A DNA stretch of 64,000 nucleotides from Kiritimatiellaeota bacterium B1221 (GCA_029269125.1 JARHXX010000004.1:124001-188000); one strand, 5' to 3'. Positions 8,460-18,260 are shown, counted from the first letter of the stretch. Program-made: numbers and translations. The notes: a model not told the origin generated them from the letters alone.

Positions 8460-9359
8460 TTAGGGAATCAGAATCCACTCACCGAGGGTGACGGAACCGG
8501 CGGCATTTTCGATCCAAAGCTTGGGTTGAAAGCTGACCGCCCCCTCCGGCCATGTCAATTGAGAGAGGTCCACAACATTCCATCCGGTTTTCAGGCTGAG
8601 ATCCGTATTTACAGATTCTAAATAACTGCCGTCCTTTTGAAAGGCGGGGAGGGTCAGCTTGAGCGTGGTGTTGGTCACCTCGGGCAGGTATAACAACCAT
8701 TGGCCGTCTGTTTGCGTGAATGCATTTGTCCAAACCACGGCCCCGTGATTTTTTTCTTCACCCACTGTGACTTTAATCCCCAACTCCGATGGGGACACCG
8801 ACGCATTATCCGTTTGCCAGCCTTCTGCGGTCTTCCAGCTTCCTCTTTCCGGCGCATCATCACCCGGAATGGAAACACCATATTGTAAAATTTCAATTTC
8901 TGTAGATGCTTTTTCGGCGTCTACCACCCAGAATTTAAGTAGGATACTGTCAACATGGGATGAGATTTTCAGGTCTGCCAAGCTCAAGGAATGGGCTTCA
9001 TGGGTATCTGCTCCTTTGAGCAGATCGTAATTTGCGATCGCCTCCTCTCCTTGAAATCCCATCAGTTGTAAGGTGTACGCGCCTGATTTCGGATTTGCTT
9101 TTACTTTAAAATGACCCCGGGGGAGGATCGGCAATCGGTTGGAGAAGAAGACATCTCCATAGCCACCGTCCCGATTGCTTTCTTTGACTTCTAAACCCTT
9201 GTTTGATTCTTTGATGCGTGCGCCTCCCCAGCTCCAGCTGTCGGAACCGGCGGAGACCATATCCACGAGAGGGATGAAGGTGTCCGCTTGGGTTGAGAGA
9301 AGAAACAGAGCGGCCGGGGCAAGTAGGAGGCGGGTGAGAGTGGGAGTGTGGATTTTCAT
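8460..9359 (-). CDS. Secreted beta-sandwich protein, unknown function
   Basis: A 299-residue protein with an N-terminal signal peptide (RLLLAPAALFLLSTQA, cleavage near residue 25). The rest is predicted beta-strand in two similar halves, each with a pattern like carbohydrate-binding beta-sandwiches: WSWGGARIKESNKGLEV, and later GWQTDNASVSPSELGIKV with GQWLLYLPEV. No catalytic motif is seen. It is the last gene of the minus-strand operon starting at 18176, 14 bases behind the GH71/99-like lipoprotein, so a role in binding the same polysaccharide is inferred. I do not recognise a named family. Confidence 0.7.
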   Translation of the reverse strand: MKIHTPTLTRLLLAPAALFLLSTQADTFIPLVDMVSAGSDSWSWGGARIKESNKGLEVKESNRDGGYGDVFFSNRLPILPRGHFKVKANPKSGAYTLQLMGFQGEEAIANYDLLKGADTHEAHSLSLADLKISSHVDSILLKFWVVDAEKASTEIEILQYGVSIPGDDAPERGSWKTAEGWQTDNASVSPSELGIKVTVGEEKNHGAVVWTNAFTQTDGQWLLYLPEVTNTTLKLTLPAFQKDGSYLESVNTDLSLKTGWNVVDLSQLTWPEGAVSFQPKLWIENAAGSVTLGEWILIP

Positions 9360-9373
9360 AAGTTCTTTTGGGG

Positions 9374-10648
9374 TTAAGGATGTTGAAGTAGAGTTTCGGT
9401 TCGTTCACGCCATGCCTCCACCGGGGGAGGGGTACCTTTGACCCAGGCTTCCCGTTGGGCATCCAATTGTTTTGAAAGTGCGGGATCAGGATTGTTACGC
9501 AAGTAGATCCGGAGCTGATAGAGAAAATGGGCCGCGGTATTGTCTGACAACTCGCTGGTGCGACCGGTGTATTCGGCAATAAATTCTTCCGTCATATTCA
9601 GATAGGTGAATCCATACTCCAGGGTCGGTTCGATGGTGGTGCCTTCTTCAAAATCATTCCAGGTGACAATTTGCACTGCGGGCGGATTGGCGGCCAATAC
9701 TTCCTTCCAGTTCTCCCGATATTCCTCTCCGTCACGACGGTCGGTGAAACGCGGACCGTTTCCCCATCCCCAGACGCCACTGTCATCAAAGCCCGGACTG
9801 GCCACTCCGGTGAAAGTGGTGAGGGTTCCCGCGGAAAGTTGATCTTGGGCCGTGGGGTAAAACCAGCTGCGGTATTCCAAATCTCCACACCAGGCGAACG
9901 CGCCGTCGGTCACCCCGGCATAGGCGGGATCCCAATGGGGGCGATATAGAAAGGGGCGGGGGGATTCAACGGTTTTGAGTACATCCCGGACTTCCTCCGG
10001 AGAGAGGGTGTTCGGACCCAGACGGCCCTCCTCATGTCCTAAAAAGATATAAAATACCGGACGTCCCTCCTGATGCAGGTAGGCCGGGGAAGTGGCGTGG
10101 GTCTGTTGAATATGTCGAATATGCCGGGCGGCTTCTTCCAAGACCTCTTCACGGCTGTTTGCCTTGGAGTATGGAGGGAAAAAGGCTTTTTCTTCCAGGC
10201 AGATGGCGACCTGCATCTCCAGTTCCTCCGCCATATCCAAAAGGGCGGCAAATGTGATGTCACTGTAAGTGCCGGGACCGTACCAATCCACAATAAAGCC
10301 TTCGATGCCGGCGGCCCTGGCGCTGAGCAGTTGGTATTCAAGCACAGCCGGGTCCCGTCCGTCGTAGGGACCTATCAAGGGGTAAAAGACAGACGCAATA
10401 TCGCGTTGCCCATTCTCCAGTATCTCGTCAGGATCATGTTTGGGTCCTTTGCCGAACCACTGCCAATGAGACCATTCCGTATATCCGTCTTCGGCGGTTT
10501 CCATCTGAAACCAGGGCATGTAATGTGCGAGAACTCTGGGGGACGCGGGGGAGGGGTTTTTTGACGTCTGGCAAGAGCTCAGGAGGAGTCCCAGGCTGAG
10601 TAAGAGCGTGGCGCGAAGGGTATGGGTCGGGTAATTATATGATTTCAC
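9374..10648 (-). CDS. GH71/GH99-like lipoprotein glycosidase
   Basis: A 424-residue lipoprotein with lipobox LLSSC (Cys26), so it is anchored to a membrane, probably facing the periplasm or outside. It carries the GH71/GH99-type motifs AHYMPWF, YDGRDPAVLEYQLL, AAGIEGFIVDWYGPGTYSD and, near the C-terminus, TWNDFEEGTTIEPT. These parallel the cytoplasmic paralogue at 6245-7399. A helical extension of about 70 residues follows the barrel. It lies in the minus-strand polysaccharide operon between the CE4 deacetylase and the beta-sandwich protein. Family members cleave alpha-linked glucan or mannan internally; the substrate here is not determinable from sequence. Confidence 0.78.
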   Translation of the reverse strand: MKSYNYPTHTLRATLLLSLGLLLSSCQTSKNPSPASPRVLAHYMPWFQMETAEDGYTEWSHWQWFGKGPKHDPDEILENGQRDIASVFYPLIGPYDGRDPAVLEYQLLSARAAGIEGFIVDWYGPGTYSDITFAALLDMAEELEMQVAICLEEKAFFPPYSKANSREEVLEEAARHIRHIQQTHATSPAYLHQEGRPVFYIFLGHEEGRLGPNTLSPEEVRDVLKTVESPRPFLYRPHWDPAYAGVTDGAFAWCGDLEYRSWFYPTAQDQLSAGTLTTFTGVASPGFDDSGVWGWGNGPRFTDRRDGEEYRENWKEVLAANPPAVQIVTWNDFEEGTTIEPTLEYGFTYLNMTEEFIAEYTGRTSELSDNTAAHFLYQLRIYLRNNPDPALSKQLDAQREAWVKGTPPPVEAWRERTETLLQHP

Positions 10649-10712
10649 ATAATAATTCTACCAACGGAGAGGCTGTAGTAAAAGGACTATTGTGCGGATC
10701 TGTCCTGCGAAT

Positions 10713-11693
10713 TTATTTCCCGCTGAGGGTGATTAAAGCGTTTCCAGGGCGTGCCTCGTAGAGAACAGTGCCTTTATGAACGGGGAATTCAGATGTTTCT
10801 CCCGCTTGTTGAACCCCAACGGTTTTCCAAGTGGCGGGCACTTGGGTTACCAGGGTTAATTTTTGGTCGTATAGTTCCGGGTCCAAGTTTGAGTTTACTT
10901 CTAAAGTAATTTGATTCGGAGAGCTGGTCAGGATTTTCACCTTCGCGTTGTCCCGTGCTTTGCTGTATTTGTAGGCCGCCATGTGATGGGTGACCCATAC
11001 TTGTTCATCACGTTCGGTGAGCCCATCGAGTAGGATGATGAATTCGGAGAGGGGCGTGGAGATCCAGTCGCCTTCCACCCCATGGAAGATGATGCACTCC
11101 ATGCTATGATTTTTCACCGCTTTGTCCACATGCGCCAGCATTTGGTCACCGGTTTTAAATGCGACTTGCGCACCGCGTCCGCTAAAGCTGGGTCGTTGAA
11201 TCAAATGATTTTCTGCAAGCAGGGCCGCTTGCTCTTCCGCTGTGAGGGGCCATTTCCCTTTTTTGAGCCCCCCCGGTTTTGCAAACGTCACCAGTCGGGG
11301 CCAGGGGGCATTGGGGGTAAGATGATGAACGACCTCGTTGCAGTCGGTAATTTCTTTTTCCACTTCCGCTTTGGAATCGCCACCTTTGTGCGTCATGGTG
11401 TGGTTGCCCAATTCAAAGCCGGCCCCGGGAAGGGTTTTCTCCCAGAACTGTCTGTTTGCGCCGTAGTGACCTGAACCGGGATTGATATAAAATGTTCCGG
11501 TGAGATTCCGCTTTTGTAATTCGGGGAACACATGTTTCACGTGGGTGCTCGAGCTGTCATCAAACATGAGGATAAACGCACACGCTTTGTTATCTTTCCA
11601 TTTTGCAATTCGGGTGGTTCCGGGTTTGTCCTCGGCAAATAACAGGGGGGCGGAAAGAAAAATCAAGGAGAGAATACTTCTGACAATGTTCAT
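10713..11693 (-). CDS. Secreted polysaccharide deacetylase (CE4-like)
   Basis: A 326-residue protein with a signal peptide (cleavage near FAED, about residue 20) and a NodB-homology fold. Motif 1 is MFDDS (Asp45-Asp46; usually TFDDG), supplying the base and a metal ligand. Motif 2 is HTMTH (His98, His102), completing the metal site. CE4 enzymes remove N- or O-acetyl groups from chitin oligomers, xylan or peptidoglycan. The C-terminal third (about residues 245-326) is a beta-rich extension. In this operon it would de-esterify the same glycan attacked by the neighbouring glycosidases. The TFDDG to MFDDS change is tolerated in many distant CE4 members. Confidence 0.85.
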   Translation of the reverse strand: MNIVRSILSLIFLSAPLLFAEDKPGTTRIAKWKDNKACAFILMFDDSSSTHVKHVFPELQKRNLTGTFYINPGSGHYGANRQFWEKTLPGAGFELGNHTMTHKGGDSKAEVEKEITDCNEVVHHLTPNAPWPRLVTFAKPGGLKKGKWPLTAEEQAALLAENHLIQRPSFSGRGAQVAFKTGDQMLAHVDKAVKNHSMECIIFHGVEGDWISTPLSEFIILLDGLTERDEQVWVTHHMAAYKYSKARDNAKVKILTSSPNQITLEVNSNLDPELYDQKLTLVTQVPATWKTVGVQQAGETSEFPVHKGTVLYEARPGNALITLSGK

Positions 11694-11720
11694 GAACAGG
11701 TGGGGTTTTAAGGGTTAAAT

Positions 11721-12953
11721 CTAATCAGTTTCAAGGGTTTTTGCGATCACATCAAGGGTGCGTGCTTGGCAGGTTTGAACCCGCTCATACGCACGTTGTG
11801 CCTGGTGGCAGGCCCGGGTATAATTGCCATCTATTTCCAGCACCGTGTTGGAAAGGGTTTCAGTGGAAGTGGCATCGATATCAAACAGCCAGCCGCCCAA
11901 ACCCAGATCCTCAAACATCCACCCTTTCCGGCCGTGACGCAGTGGACGGGCATGGACGATGGGGACGCATCCGGTGAGTGCCATAATGAGGGTGTGGGGT
12001 TCGACACCGAATGCCACCCGGGCCCGGGTGAAAGTGGAGAGGGCTTCGTCGGCATTCCACCAGGAATCACGAATCACGACCCTGGATGCAACATCCTCCG
12101 GAAGCCGCGGGTGCAGCAGGGTCATCGCCGCTTCGATCTCTTTAAATGCTTCGGGGGCGATCAAAACTTTACGACCGGTTACGCGTACCCAGCGGGTGAT
12201 CACGGTGGCGCAGGCCTGCAGCCATTTTTCATTTTCCTGTTGTTGTTGAGGCGTGGGACGGGAAGGGTTGAGCGGGGAATCGGAATCAGGAGAAACCGGG
12301 GTGTTGGTGCGGATATTCATGATCAGAAATTCCCCTGCCTCCAGGCCGTGACCGGAGAGCCATGCTTCTGCTTTTTCGTCTGCCCGGGTGTCGATGCCGA
12401 AGGCCCCGTCGGGTCCAAATTCAATCACTTCCGCGTCAAATCCTAATTCCCGTAAATATTTTTCCGAATGGGTTTCGCGGGTGAAGATGAAGGCGGCCTG
12501 ATCCAGAATCGGTTTAAACAGGGAAACGCTCGGATGGGCAAAGCGGTCAAAGGATTGACCGTAAATGCCAAACGGAATCCCCTGTTCGATACAGCGCATG
12601 AGCGGCATCAAGTTGTAAACGGGTCCGTTCCAATCAAAGTTAAACAGTCCGAAATTCATGGCCATGCCTGAATTGAAAATAAACAGATCCGCCGCCTCAA
12701 AAGCGGCGTCTATTTCGGGCGGACAGGGTTTTTCTTTGTCGTAAATATTTCCTGAAATGATTTTCACCCTTGGAAACCGTTTCCACAGCATGGTGCGAAT
12801 CTCCTCATTGAGGTGATTCGCCCATACGGTAATCTCCGCGTCCGGAAAACGGGAATACAGGGTGCAAAGGGTTCCGGGGGTGTGGGCCACATCGCCGACA
12901 TTTTGGGTCGCCCAGCCAGTGCGGAGGAGAATATTCGGATGGGTAGGGGTCAT
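11721..12953 (-). CDS. Polysaccharide pyruvyl transferase family protein
   Basis: A 410-residue cytoplasmic protein resembling the polysaccharide pyruvyltransferase family (WcaK/CsaB fold). Evidence is the N-terminal NVGDVAHTPGTL segment, FIFNSGMAMN, IPFGIYGQSFDRF, an AAFIFTRETHSEKYLRELG segment with the family's typical R-E-x-x-S pattern, and a C-terminal half with VAFGVEPHTLIMALTGCVPIV, matching the R-x-H-x-x-x-A-x-x-x-G-x-P pattern. Family members add pyruvate ketals to sugars during cell-surface polysaccharide synthesis. It starts five bases after the GH-A lipoprotein gene, so the two are co-transcribed. A biosynthetic enzyme inside a hydrolytic operon is odd. Residues 230-250 form a Pro/Gln-rich insertion. 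Confidence 0.75.
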   Translation of the reverse strand: MTPTHPNILLRTGWATQNVGDVAHTPGTLCTLYSRFPDAEITVWANHLNEEIRTMLWKRFPRVKIISGNIYDKEKPCPPEIDAAFEAADLFIFNSGMAMNFGLFNFDWNGPVYNLMPLMRCIEQGIPFGIYGQSFDRFAHPSVSLFKPILDQAAFIFTRETHSEKYLRELGFDAEVIEFGPDGAFGIDTRADEKAEAWLSGHGLEAGEFLIMNIRTNTPVSPDSDSPLNPSRPTPQQQQENEKWLQACATVITRWVRVTGRKVLIAPEAFKEIEAAMTLLHPRLPEDVASRVVIRDSWWNADEALSTFTRARVAFGVEPHTLIMALTGCVPIVHARPLRHGRKGWMFEDLGLGGWLFDIDATSTETLSNTVLEIDGNYTRACHQAQRAYERVQTCQARTLDVIAKTLETD

Positions 12954-12958
12954 GGGTT

Positions 12959-15900
12959 TTATTCGGTCAGTTTAACTTTCAGGTACCGCAGGCTGGTGAA
13001 CCAGGCTTCATTGGTACCCGTCGCATAACTAAACTGCAGGTAGCGTCCGGTGTGATCACCGAAGTCGATCTGGAAATCCATACTGAACACGGTGTCCGCG
13101 CTGCCTTTGACTCCGAGTTCATGCCAGGGGATTAAGATTTCCAAGGCATAACCTTCCGGGGTTTGCATGCGGCCAACGGAGGCATTGACCGAACTCGTCG
13201 CCCGGTTCAGTCCCGGACGTTTATACGCAAAGAAGAGTTGTTTGCTGGGTTTCACCCCTTCGGCTTTGGCATCCACAAAGATTTCGATACAGTCCCCGTC
13301 ATACCACTCTTTTTTGTTGTTCACCACGGGGGCACCGTTTTTGTCTACCGCAACATAGAGACCCAAGCCTTGTTTGGTGGCGGTGACCCATGCGGTTGCT
13401 TTTTCGTTTTCCTTGATTTTTCCGCTTGCAAGCACGCTGCCGATCTTATGCCAGGCAGGGACTTCGTTTTCGTCAATCTGCAAACCCACGGCATGTTTCC
13501 ATGCCTCTTCACCGGGCTCACCATCGGCGGTGATCGGCGTGTCCTTGATGGAGAGTTCAAGCGCGGGGGCGGGTAACTTCACCGGCTCCGGCATGCGCTC
13601 CTCCAGGTCTTCAATCAACAGCGCGTTGTTTGCACCGGGCACGGTGGCGAGCTGGAAACTGCCCAGATAGGCGGTGTGTTTGGTCTCCATCAGTTTGGAA
13701 ACCACGGAGAAATCAATCCGGTGCAGACGGGAAAGGTCCACGTCTTGTTCCGGAAAGTCTTTCGGGGTAAGGATGATTTCTTTCCATTCGGAGTCTTCGA
13801 ACAGTTCGTTCAGATTCCGTGACTTGGCTTTTTGTTCCTTGCCTTCGTCGTCTTTCCATTTGACGCTAATGTTGAAATCCCGGGGGAGGGTGCCATCCCC
13901 TTTAAAGAAGAAAGTGAAGCCTTCACAATCTTCCGGTTTGAGTCCGGGAAGCGGCTGGGCGTTGAACCAGAGTCCGGCATGCCATTCGTCGGTATGTTTT
14001 CCCAAATCGAGTTCAATGGCGTCACGGTCTTCCAGTTTGGCCTTTTTGGCTTTCAGGTTGCCGTAGGCCTGAAAACTTTTGAAGGTGCCGGCATCGGTTA
14101 AATCGATGCGGTTACTTTCATCACTTACGACCTCTTCTTTTACGATACTTTCTTCTTGGGTGAGCAGGGACACATATGCATCCACAGTTAATTTCGGCAA
14201 GTCCGTTGCGGCGGGAGCCGCGACTTTTTCAGCCGGCCAATTTTTAGCTCCGGCCTCAGGCCCTTCGATTTCGGGACCTGCAATTTCAAACCACAGGGTT
14301 TGCCATTGCGGATTAAGATCGAAGTGAAGATCGTTCTCCATCCATTCGGTTGTCACTTCGCCGAGACGGCGTCCTTTCACATCCAGGGCATAGACTTTCA
14401 GGTCGGTTTGTGCCAAATCGTGCAGGGTGATTTTTCCGTGCAGTCCTTCGATAAGCATGGGCGCTTTACCGGTTTTGGTGAAGATGACTTTTCCACTTTC
14501 GTTGCGGTCAAAGGTGGTGCCGGTATTTTGAATCCGTCCGGCGGCCACCAGCAGCATGCGACGGGATTGGGCGATGGGCTGGTCGTCCGCGCTGCTGAGG
14601 GAAATGCTTCCGTAAGGGCGGTCGAGCTGCACGCTCAAGTTGTCGGTTCTGTTTTCCTCGCGAAGCCCCGGATAACCAGCCACGGCCTGGGTGCGGGGCG
14701 TGTTGATGAGTTGGGTGCCGGAGCCCCAGTCAATCTGCAGGGCACCATTGTCACTGTAATAAGTGGTGTTATGCATACTGTTATTCCCGAGATCCATTCC
14801 CCAGCGTTCAGCCGCTGTCAGATAGAAACGATAGAGCCAGCGCGGATCTTGATTTAATCGATCAAACTGACCGGCAGCCGGGAAAACGAGGAAGCGGTCA
14901 TCGCACCAGCCCAAGGTGTATTTTTCATCTTCACTCAGCCCGATAGGGGTGGCGCCTTTTGGCAGCGAGCTGACTTCAATGGCGGCTTCGAGGGTTGCAA
15001 ATTTGACCGTCAAAGGACTTTCGTATCCAAAGGCAAGGGTGAAGGTGGTTGGCGTTTCGATGTCTTGGGTCACGAGTCCGGGATGAATCAGGCGGGCAGG
15101 GGCTGCCAGATCTCTCTGCTTGTGATAGCGGTCCGTCCAGGGGTTGTCGCCGAGGATCACCGCGTGTTTCGCCTGGCGATAATCTCCACTGGCGCTTCGT
15201 CCGGAGCTGAAGACCACATCGGCATCCCCCTGATAAGCGGTGTCGTAGAATGTGGTTTCCAAATGGTGGAGCATGGGAAGGAACTGCGCGGCGTTTCCGA
15301 TAGTGCCGCCGCCGCCTTCGATTCCGACGGCATGCAGATTCTGCTCGGCGGCGTCTTCGGCGGAATGGGCGATATGCACGGTGTATTTTGCGGGGGGAAT
15401 GTCCTTACGCCGCATCAGTGCGGCCGCAATCCGGTGGGTGGCCATGGAGGGCGCGTCGTGGAGGGAGGAGAAAGAATTGTGAAACTTTTTCCGCCAGCCA
15501 ATCCAGTCGATGGTAACATCTTTGTCGGGCATTTTTTCGCCCCCCCAGCGTTGACTCCAGGTAAAATGAACACTGCCGTCGATATCCTGAAAGGCCATCA
15601 TGGAAGCTGCCGCAAGATGGGCATCGGCGCGATAGGAGAGTGAGTTGACTGTCCATTCGTTGTTCCAGCCCGGGACGTTGTCCACGCTGATCCGCGCCAT
15701 ATTGGAAAACCAGTTTTTGGTGCTGACATCGACGCCGTCAATACTGACACCCGCATTTCCCGGACGGGCGGAAAAAGCCAGTCGCTGGCTGGAATAAAGG
15801 TGGGCGGAAATAGAATGCGTGCCTTCAATTTCGGCCAACTGATTCTGGGGGCCCCGCAATTCGTGACTGCCGATAATCTGACCTTTGAATCCGCGGTCAC

Positions 15901-17038
15901 GCAAATGGGCGCTGGCCTCCTGATAAAAATCGGTGGCGATATCACGATAAAATGCGATGAAATCGTTGTAACGCGCGGCGCCACGCGATTTGGACCGGTA
16001 GGACCGTTTCCAGGTGTCAATCTTCTGAAGCTGGGGACGGTAGACGGTTCCCCGGGCCGGATCTTCGTCATCGAAGAGGCCGCAGGTACCTTCCGCATCT
16101 GTCCACGCTTCTGCGAGGGCTTCACGGTTTCCGTAGCGTTCGACCAGCCAGCGGTTCCAGGCAGCATCAAACCAGGCCTGAATGGCGGGGGTGGTTTTAA
16201 AGCCCCAATCCCAGAAGGGGCCGTTTTCGTTGATGATCTCAACACAGATCACGGCGGGATCTTCGGCCAGACTTTTCCCGGTGTGTGGATTGACGTGCTG
16301 AAGAAGATTGTCGGCCGCGCGTTTCCAGGCGTCGACCATGACCGGCATGGGGAATGCGCCTTTCCAGCCCTGTCCCTTTTTCCGGAGGGCCTCCCAGTCT
16401 TCCATGCCGACTTCCGCGGTCCATCCCCGGGAATCGATGAGATCCAAATAGATGTAAATCCCCCGGTCGATGAAGGCCTTCATCACTTTATCAAGGACGG
16501 CAATGCTCTCAGGGTCGAATTCAAAGGCGCTGCCACCTTTGAGAAAGCTGACCCGACTCCAGGGGGAATCATTGTGGTGAAAGCGAACCAAATTATACCC
16601 TTTGGATGCGATGGCGTCGGCCATGGCTTCGATTTCTCTGTCTGTTTCGGGGAAGCTTGCGCCGTAGCCGAGGGTGGTCCCCCAGAAGCGGACCGGGGTG
16701 CCGTCTTCGAACACTAAATTACCATCCTCCGTTTTTTTGAGGGCGCCGTGGGAACCAGCGGGTTGACCGTCGTGGAGCCATTCGTTTGCATTTACCACGG
16801 AACCTTTGGTGAAGCTCGGATAGCGGTTTTCTTTCCACACGACCAGGTCGTCGGCATCGGGAAGTGCTTCTTCCGGTGCCTGGGCGAGGACCCAATTGTC
16901 TCTGGGGGCGGGTTTTTCTTTATGCGTCGTTATTTCGGTTTGCGCGGAATGGGTTTTCCCGGCAGGGGGCGCGCTGCAAGAGAGCAGGCCCATGGCGGCG
17001 AGCATGCAGGCGGAAAAGGTAATCGGATTGTGTTTCAT
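12959..17038 (-). CDS. Large clan GH-A lipoprotein glycosidase with C-terminal binding modules
   Basis: A 1359-residue lipoprotein with lipobox LLSC (Cys21). Residues about 60-560 look like a clan GH-A barrel: PVRFWGTTLG, NLVRFHHND, then EIINENGP (Asn270-Glu271, likely acid/base) and PGWNNEW (Glu461, likely nucleophile), with HFTWSQRWGG following. A beta-rich region fills residues 600-950. At about 985-1140 there is a beta-sandwich containing KSRNLNELF, also present in the protein at 27534-30227. At about 1165-1359 there is a CBM9-like domain (DGEPGEEAWKHAV, DGDCIEIFVDA). It follows the GntR/LacI regulator by 13 bases and heads the structural part of the operon. The substrate is unknown; exact GH family not assigned. 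Confidence 0.75.
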   Translation of the reverse strand: MKHNPITFSACMLAAMGLLSCSAPPAGKTHSAQTEITTHKEKPAPRDNWVLAQAPEEALPDADDLVVWKENRYPSFTKGSVVNANEWLHDGQPAGSHGALKKTEDGNLVFEDGTPVRFWGTTLGYGASFPETDREIEAMADAIASKGYNLVRFHHNDSPWSRVSFLKGGSAFEFDPESIAVLDKVMKAFIDRGIYIYLDLIDSRGWTAEVGMEDWEALRKKGQGWKGAFPMPVMVDAWKRAADNLLQHVNPHTGKSLAEDPAVICVEIINENGPFWDWGFKTTPAIQAWFDAAWNRWLVERYGNREALAEAWTDAEGTCGLFDDEDPARGTVYRPQLQKIDTWKRSYRSKSRGAARYNDFIAFYRDIATDFYQEASAHLRDRGFKGQIIGSHELRGPQNQLAEIEGTHSISAHLYSSQRLAFSARPGNAGVSIDGVDVSTKNWFSNMARISVDNVPGWNNEWTVNSLSYRADAHLAAASMMAFQDIDGSVHFTWSQRWGGEKMPDKDVTIDWIGWRKKFHNSFSSLHDAPSMATHRIAAALMRRKDIPPAKYTVHIAHSAEDAAEQNLHAVGIEGGGGTIGNAAQFLPMLHHLETTFYDTAYQGDADVVFSSGRSASGDYRQAKHAVILGDNPWTDRYHKQRDLAAPARLIHPGLVTQDIETPTTFTLAFGYESPLTVKFATLEAAIEVSSLPKGATPIGLSEDEKYTLGWCDDRFLVFPAAGQFDRLNQDPRWLYRFYLTAAERWGMDLGNNSMHNTTYYSDNGALQIDWGSGTQLINTPRTQAVAGYPGLREENRTDNLSVQLDRPYGSISLSSADDQPIAQSRRMLLVAAGRIQNTGTTFDRNESGKVIFTKTGKAPMLIEGLHGKITLHDLAQTDLKVYALDVKGRRLGEVTTEWMENDLHFDLNPQWQTLWFEIAGPEIEGPEAGAKNWPAEKVAAPAATDLPKLTVDAYVSLLTQEESIVKEEVVSDESNRIDLTDAGTFKSFQAYGNLKAKKAKLEDRDAIELDLGKHTDEWHAGLWFNAQPLPGLKPEDCEGFTFFFKGDGTLPRDFNISVKWKDDEGKEQKAKSRNLNELFEDSEWKEIILTPKDFPEQDVDLSRLHRIDFSVVSKLMETKHTAYLGSFQLATVPGANNALLIEDLEERMPEPVKLPAPALELSIKDTPITADGEPGEEAWKHAVGLQIDENEVPAWHKIGSVLASGKIKENEKATAWVTATKQGLGLYVAVDKNGAPVVNNKKEWYDGDCIEIFVDAKAEGVKPSKQLFFAYKRPGLNRATSSVNASVGRMQTPEGYALEILIPWHELGVKGSADTVFSMDFQIDFGDHTGRYLQFSYATGTNEAWFTSLRYLKVKLTE

Positions 17039-17051
17039 ATATATTTGGGGG

Positions 17052-18176
17052 TTACGAATGTGAGAGTGGGGCCGTGCTTCCGCCGATGCTTAGGCGGCAG
17101 GGGATCCGTACATTTTGATGGGGGTTTTGTGAATTCAGGATCTCCCGTGCCAAACCCATAATGGTTTTTCCCATTTCGACAAGCGGAAGTTCGATCACGG
17201 TGGGTCGGAGACCGAATTCTTTTTCGTAGGTGGCGTAGGATTGGTCGAAAGTTACCAGAGAAAGGTCTTGGGGGATACGCAGGCCTTCATGTTTGATGAG
17301 TTGTCCGATGGGAGAGGCCAACATAAGATTGGAGCAAATTACCGCTGTCGGTTTCTGTGATTTCAGGAAGGATTTTAAGTCGTTTGCGCCGTCGGAGGTC
17401 CACCATACGAGGCGCTCATCGGGTTCGATTCCCCAAGTGCTCAGCGCGTCCAGATATCCCCGCCGCCTTTCAAATGTAAAAGGGGTGCTCTCTTCCCGTT
17501 GCAGGAGGGCAATGCGCCGATGGCCCAGATCAAAGAGGTGCTGAACAGCCAGAGCCATGCCCTGATGATTGTCTTCGGCTGCAGACGGGAGTTTCAGTTC
17601 TTGAAGGCGGGTGCCGGTGACCGCGCAGGGAATACCCAGGTGACGGGCTTCAGCAACGGCGTAGGCGTGTTGCATGGTGGAGGGCATAACCAACAACAGG
17701 TCAGGACGGCTTTGCATCAGACGTTGATGAAGGAGGCCGGGTTTTTGGTGATGGTCGCCAATCAGTTCGATGCTGACCCCGCAGTCCGCACTGACTTCTT
17801 CGAGGCCGCGAAGAACTTCGCTGGAATACCAATCCGCGCGGTCCCCCGACATCCAGAATCCCAGCACGGCCAGACGGATTAAAGATTTGCGGTTGGAGGG
17901 GGGCGGCTGAAGGGGCGGAAGGGCCATGCCGGCGCGGGGACCCACAAAAGAACCCTTGCCTTGACGCCGCTCAATCCAGCCTTCTTTTTGCACGTTGCTG
18001 AGGGCGTCGCGTACGGTTTTACGGCTGAGGCCGGAATGTTTTACCAAATCCGCATCGGAGTAAAAGGGCTCTCCGGGTTTCAGATCGGATTGAATCAGAA
18101 ATTGAATGATCTGGTTGCGCAGATCCTGCGCCGCCTTACGCGATTCAAAAGGTTTGGTAAAAGAAATTTCGTTCAT
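17052..18176 (-). CDS. GntR/LacI chimeric transcriptional regulator (AraR type)
   Basis: A 374-residue regulator. Residues about 12-80 form a GntR winged helix (FYSDADLVKHSGLSRKTVRDAL, then GWIERRQGKGSFV). Residues about 105-374 form a LacI-type sugar-binding domain (VLGFWMSGDRADWYS, QHLFDLGHRRIALLQREESTPF, TAVICSNLMLA). The same architecture is known from AraR. It is first in the minus-strand polysaccharide operon and divergent from the GH16 gene. Two near-identical 22-bp palindromes immediately upstream are its likely operators, so autoregulation and joint control of both transcription units are inferred. The inducer is probably a sugar released from the target glycan. Confidence 0.88.
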   Translation of the reverse strand: MNEISFTKPFESRKAAQDLRNQIIQFLIQSDLKPGEPFYSDADLVKHSGLSRKTVRDALSNVQKEGWIERRQGKGSFVGPRAGMALPPLQPPPSNRKSLIRLAVLGFWMSGDRADWYSSEVLRGLEEVSADCGVSIELIGDHHQKPGLLHQRLMQSRPDLLLVMPSTMQHAYAVAEARHLGIPCAVTGTRLQELKLPSAAEDNHQGMALAVQHLFDLGHRRIALLQREESTPFTFERRRGYLDALSTWGIEPDERLVWWTSDGANDLKSFLKSQKPTAVICSNLMLASPIGQLIKHEGLRIPQDLSLVTFDQSYATYEKEFGLRPTVIELPLVEMGKTIMGLAREILNSQNPHQNVRIPCRLSIGGSTAPLSHS

Positions 18177-18184
18177 ATCATCTG

Positions 18185-18206
18185 TATAAGATACATGTAT
18201 CTTATA
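18185..18206. promoter_or_regulatory. Operator 1 (perfect 22-bp palindrome)
   Basis: The sequence is a perfect palindrome over all 22 bases, with core AAGATACATGTATCTT. It starts nine bases upstream of the regulator's start codon. Its size and symmetry fit a dimeric GntR-type operator. Confidence 0.7.
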
Positions 18207-18260
18207 AACATATCTGAATATTCTTTTACAAGATAATAAACTATAAAGAAGTATTTAATT

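Noticed and set aside
15800..16717. 305-codon plus-strand frame inside the 1359-residue glycosidase gene
   Set aside because: Antisense shadow of a strongly supported gene with glycosidase motifs; composition is that of reverse-complemented coding DNA.
17420..17445. GGGTTCGATTCCCC as part of a tRNA T-arm
   Set aside because: No acceptor or anticodon arm can be built around it, and it lies within the regulator coding sequence.
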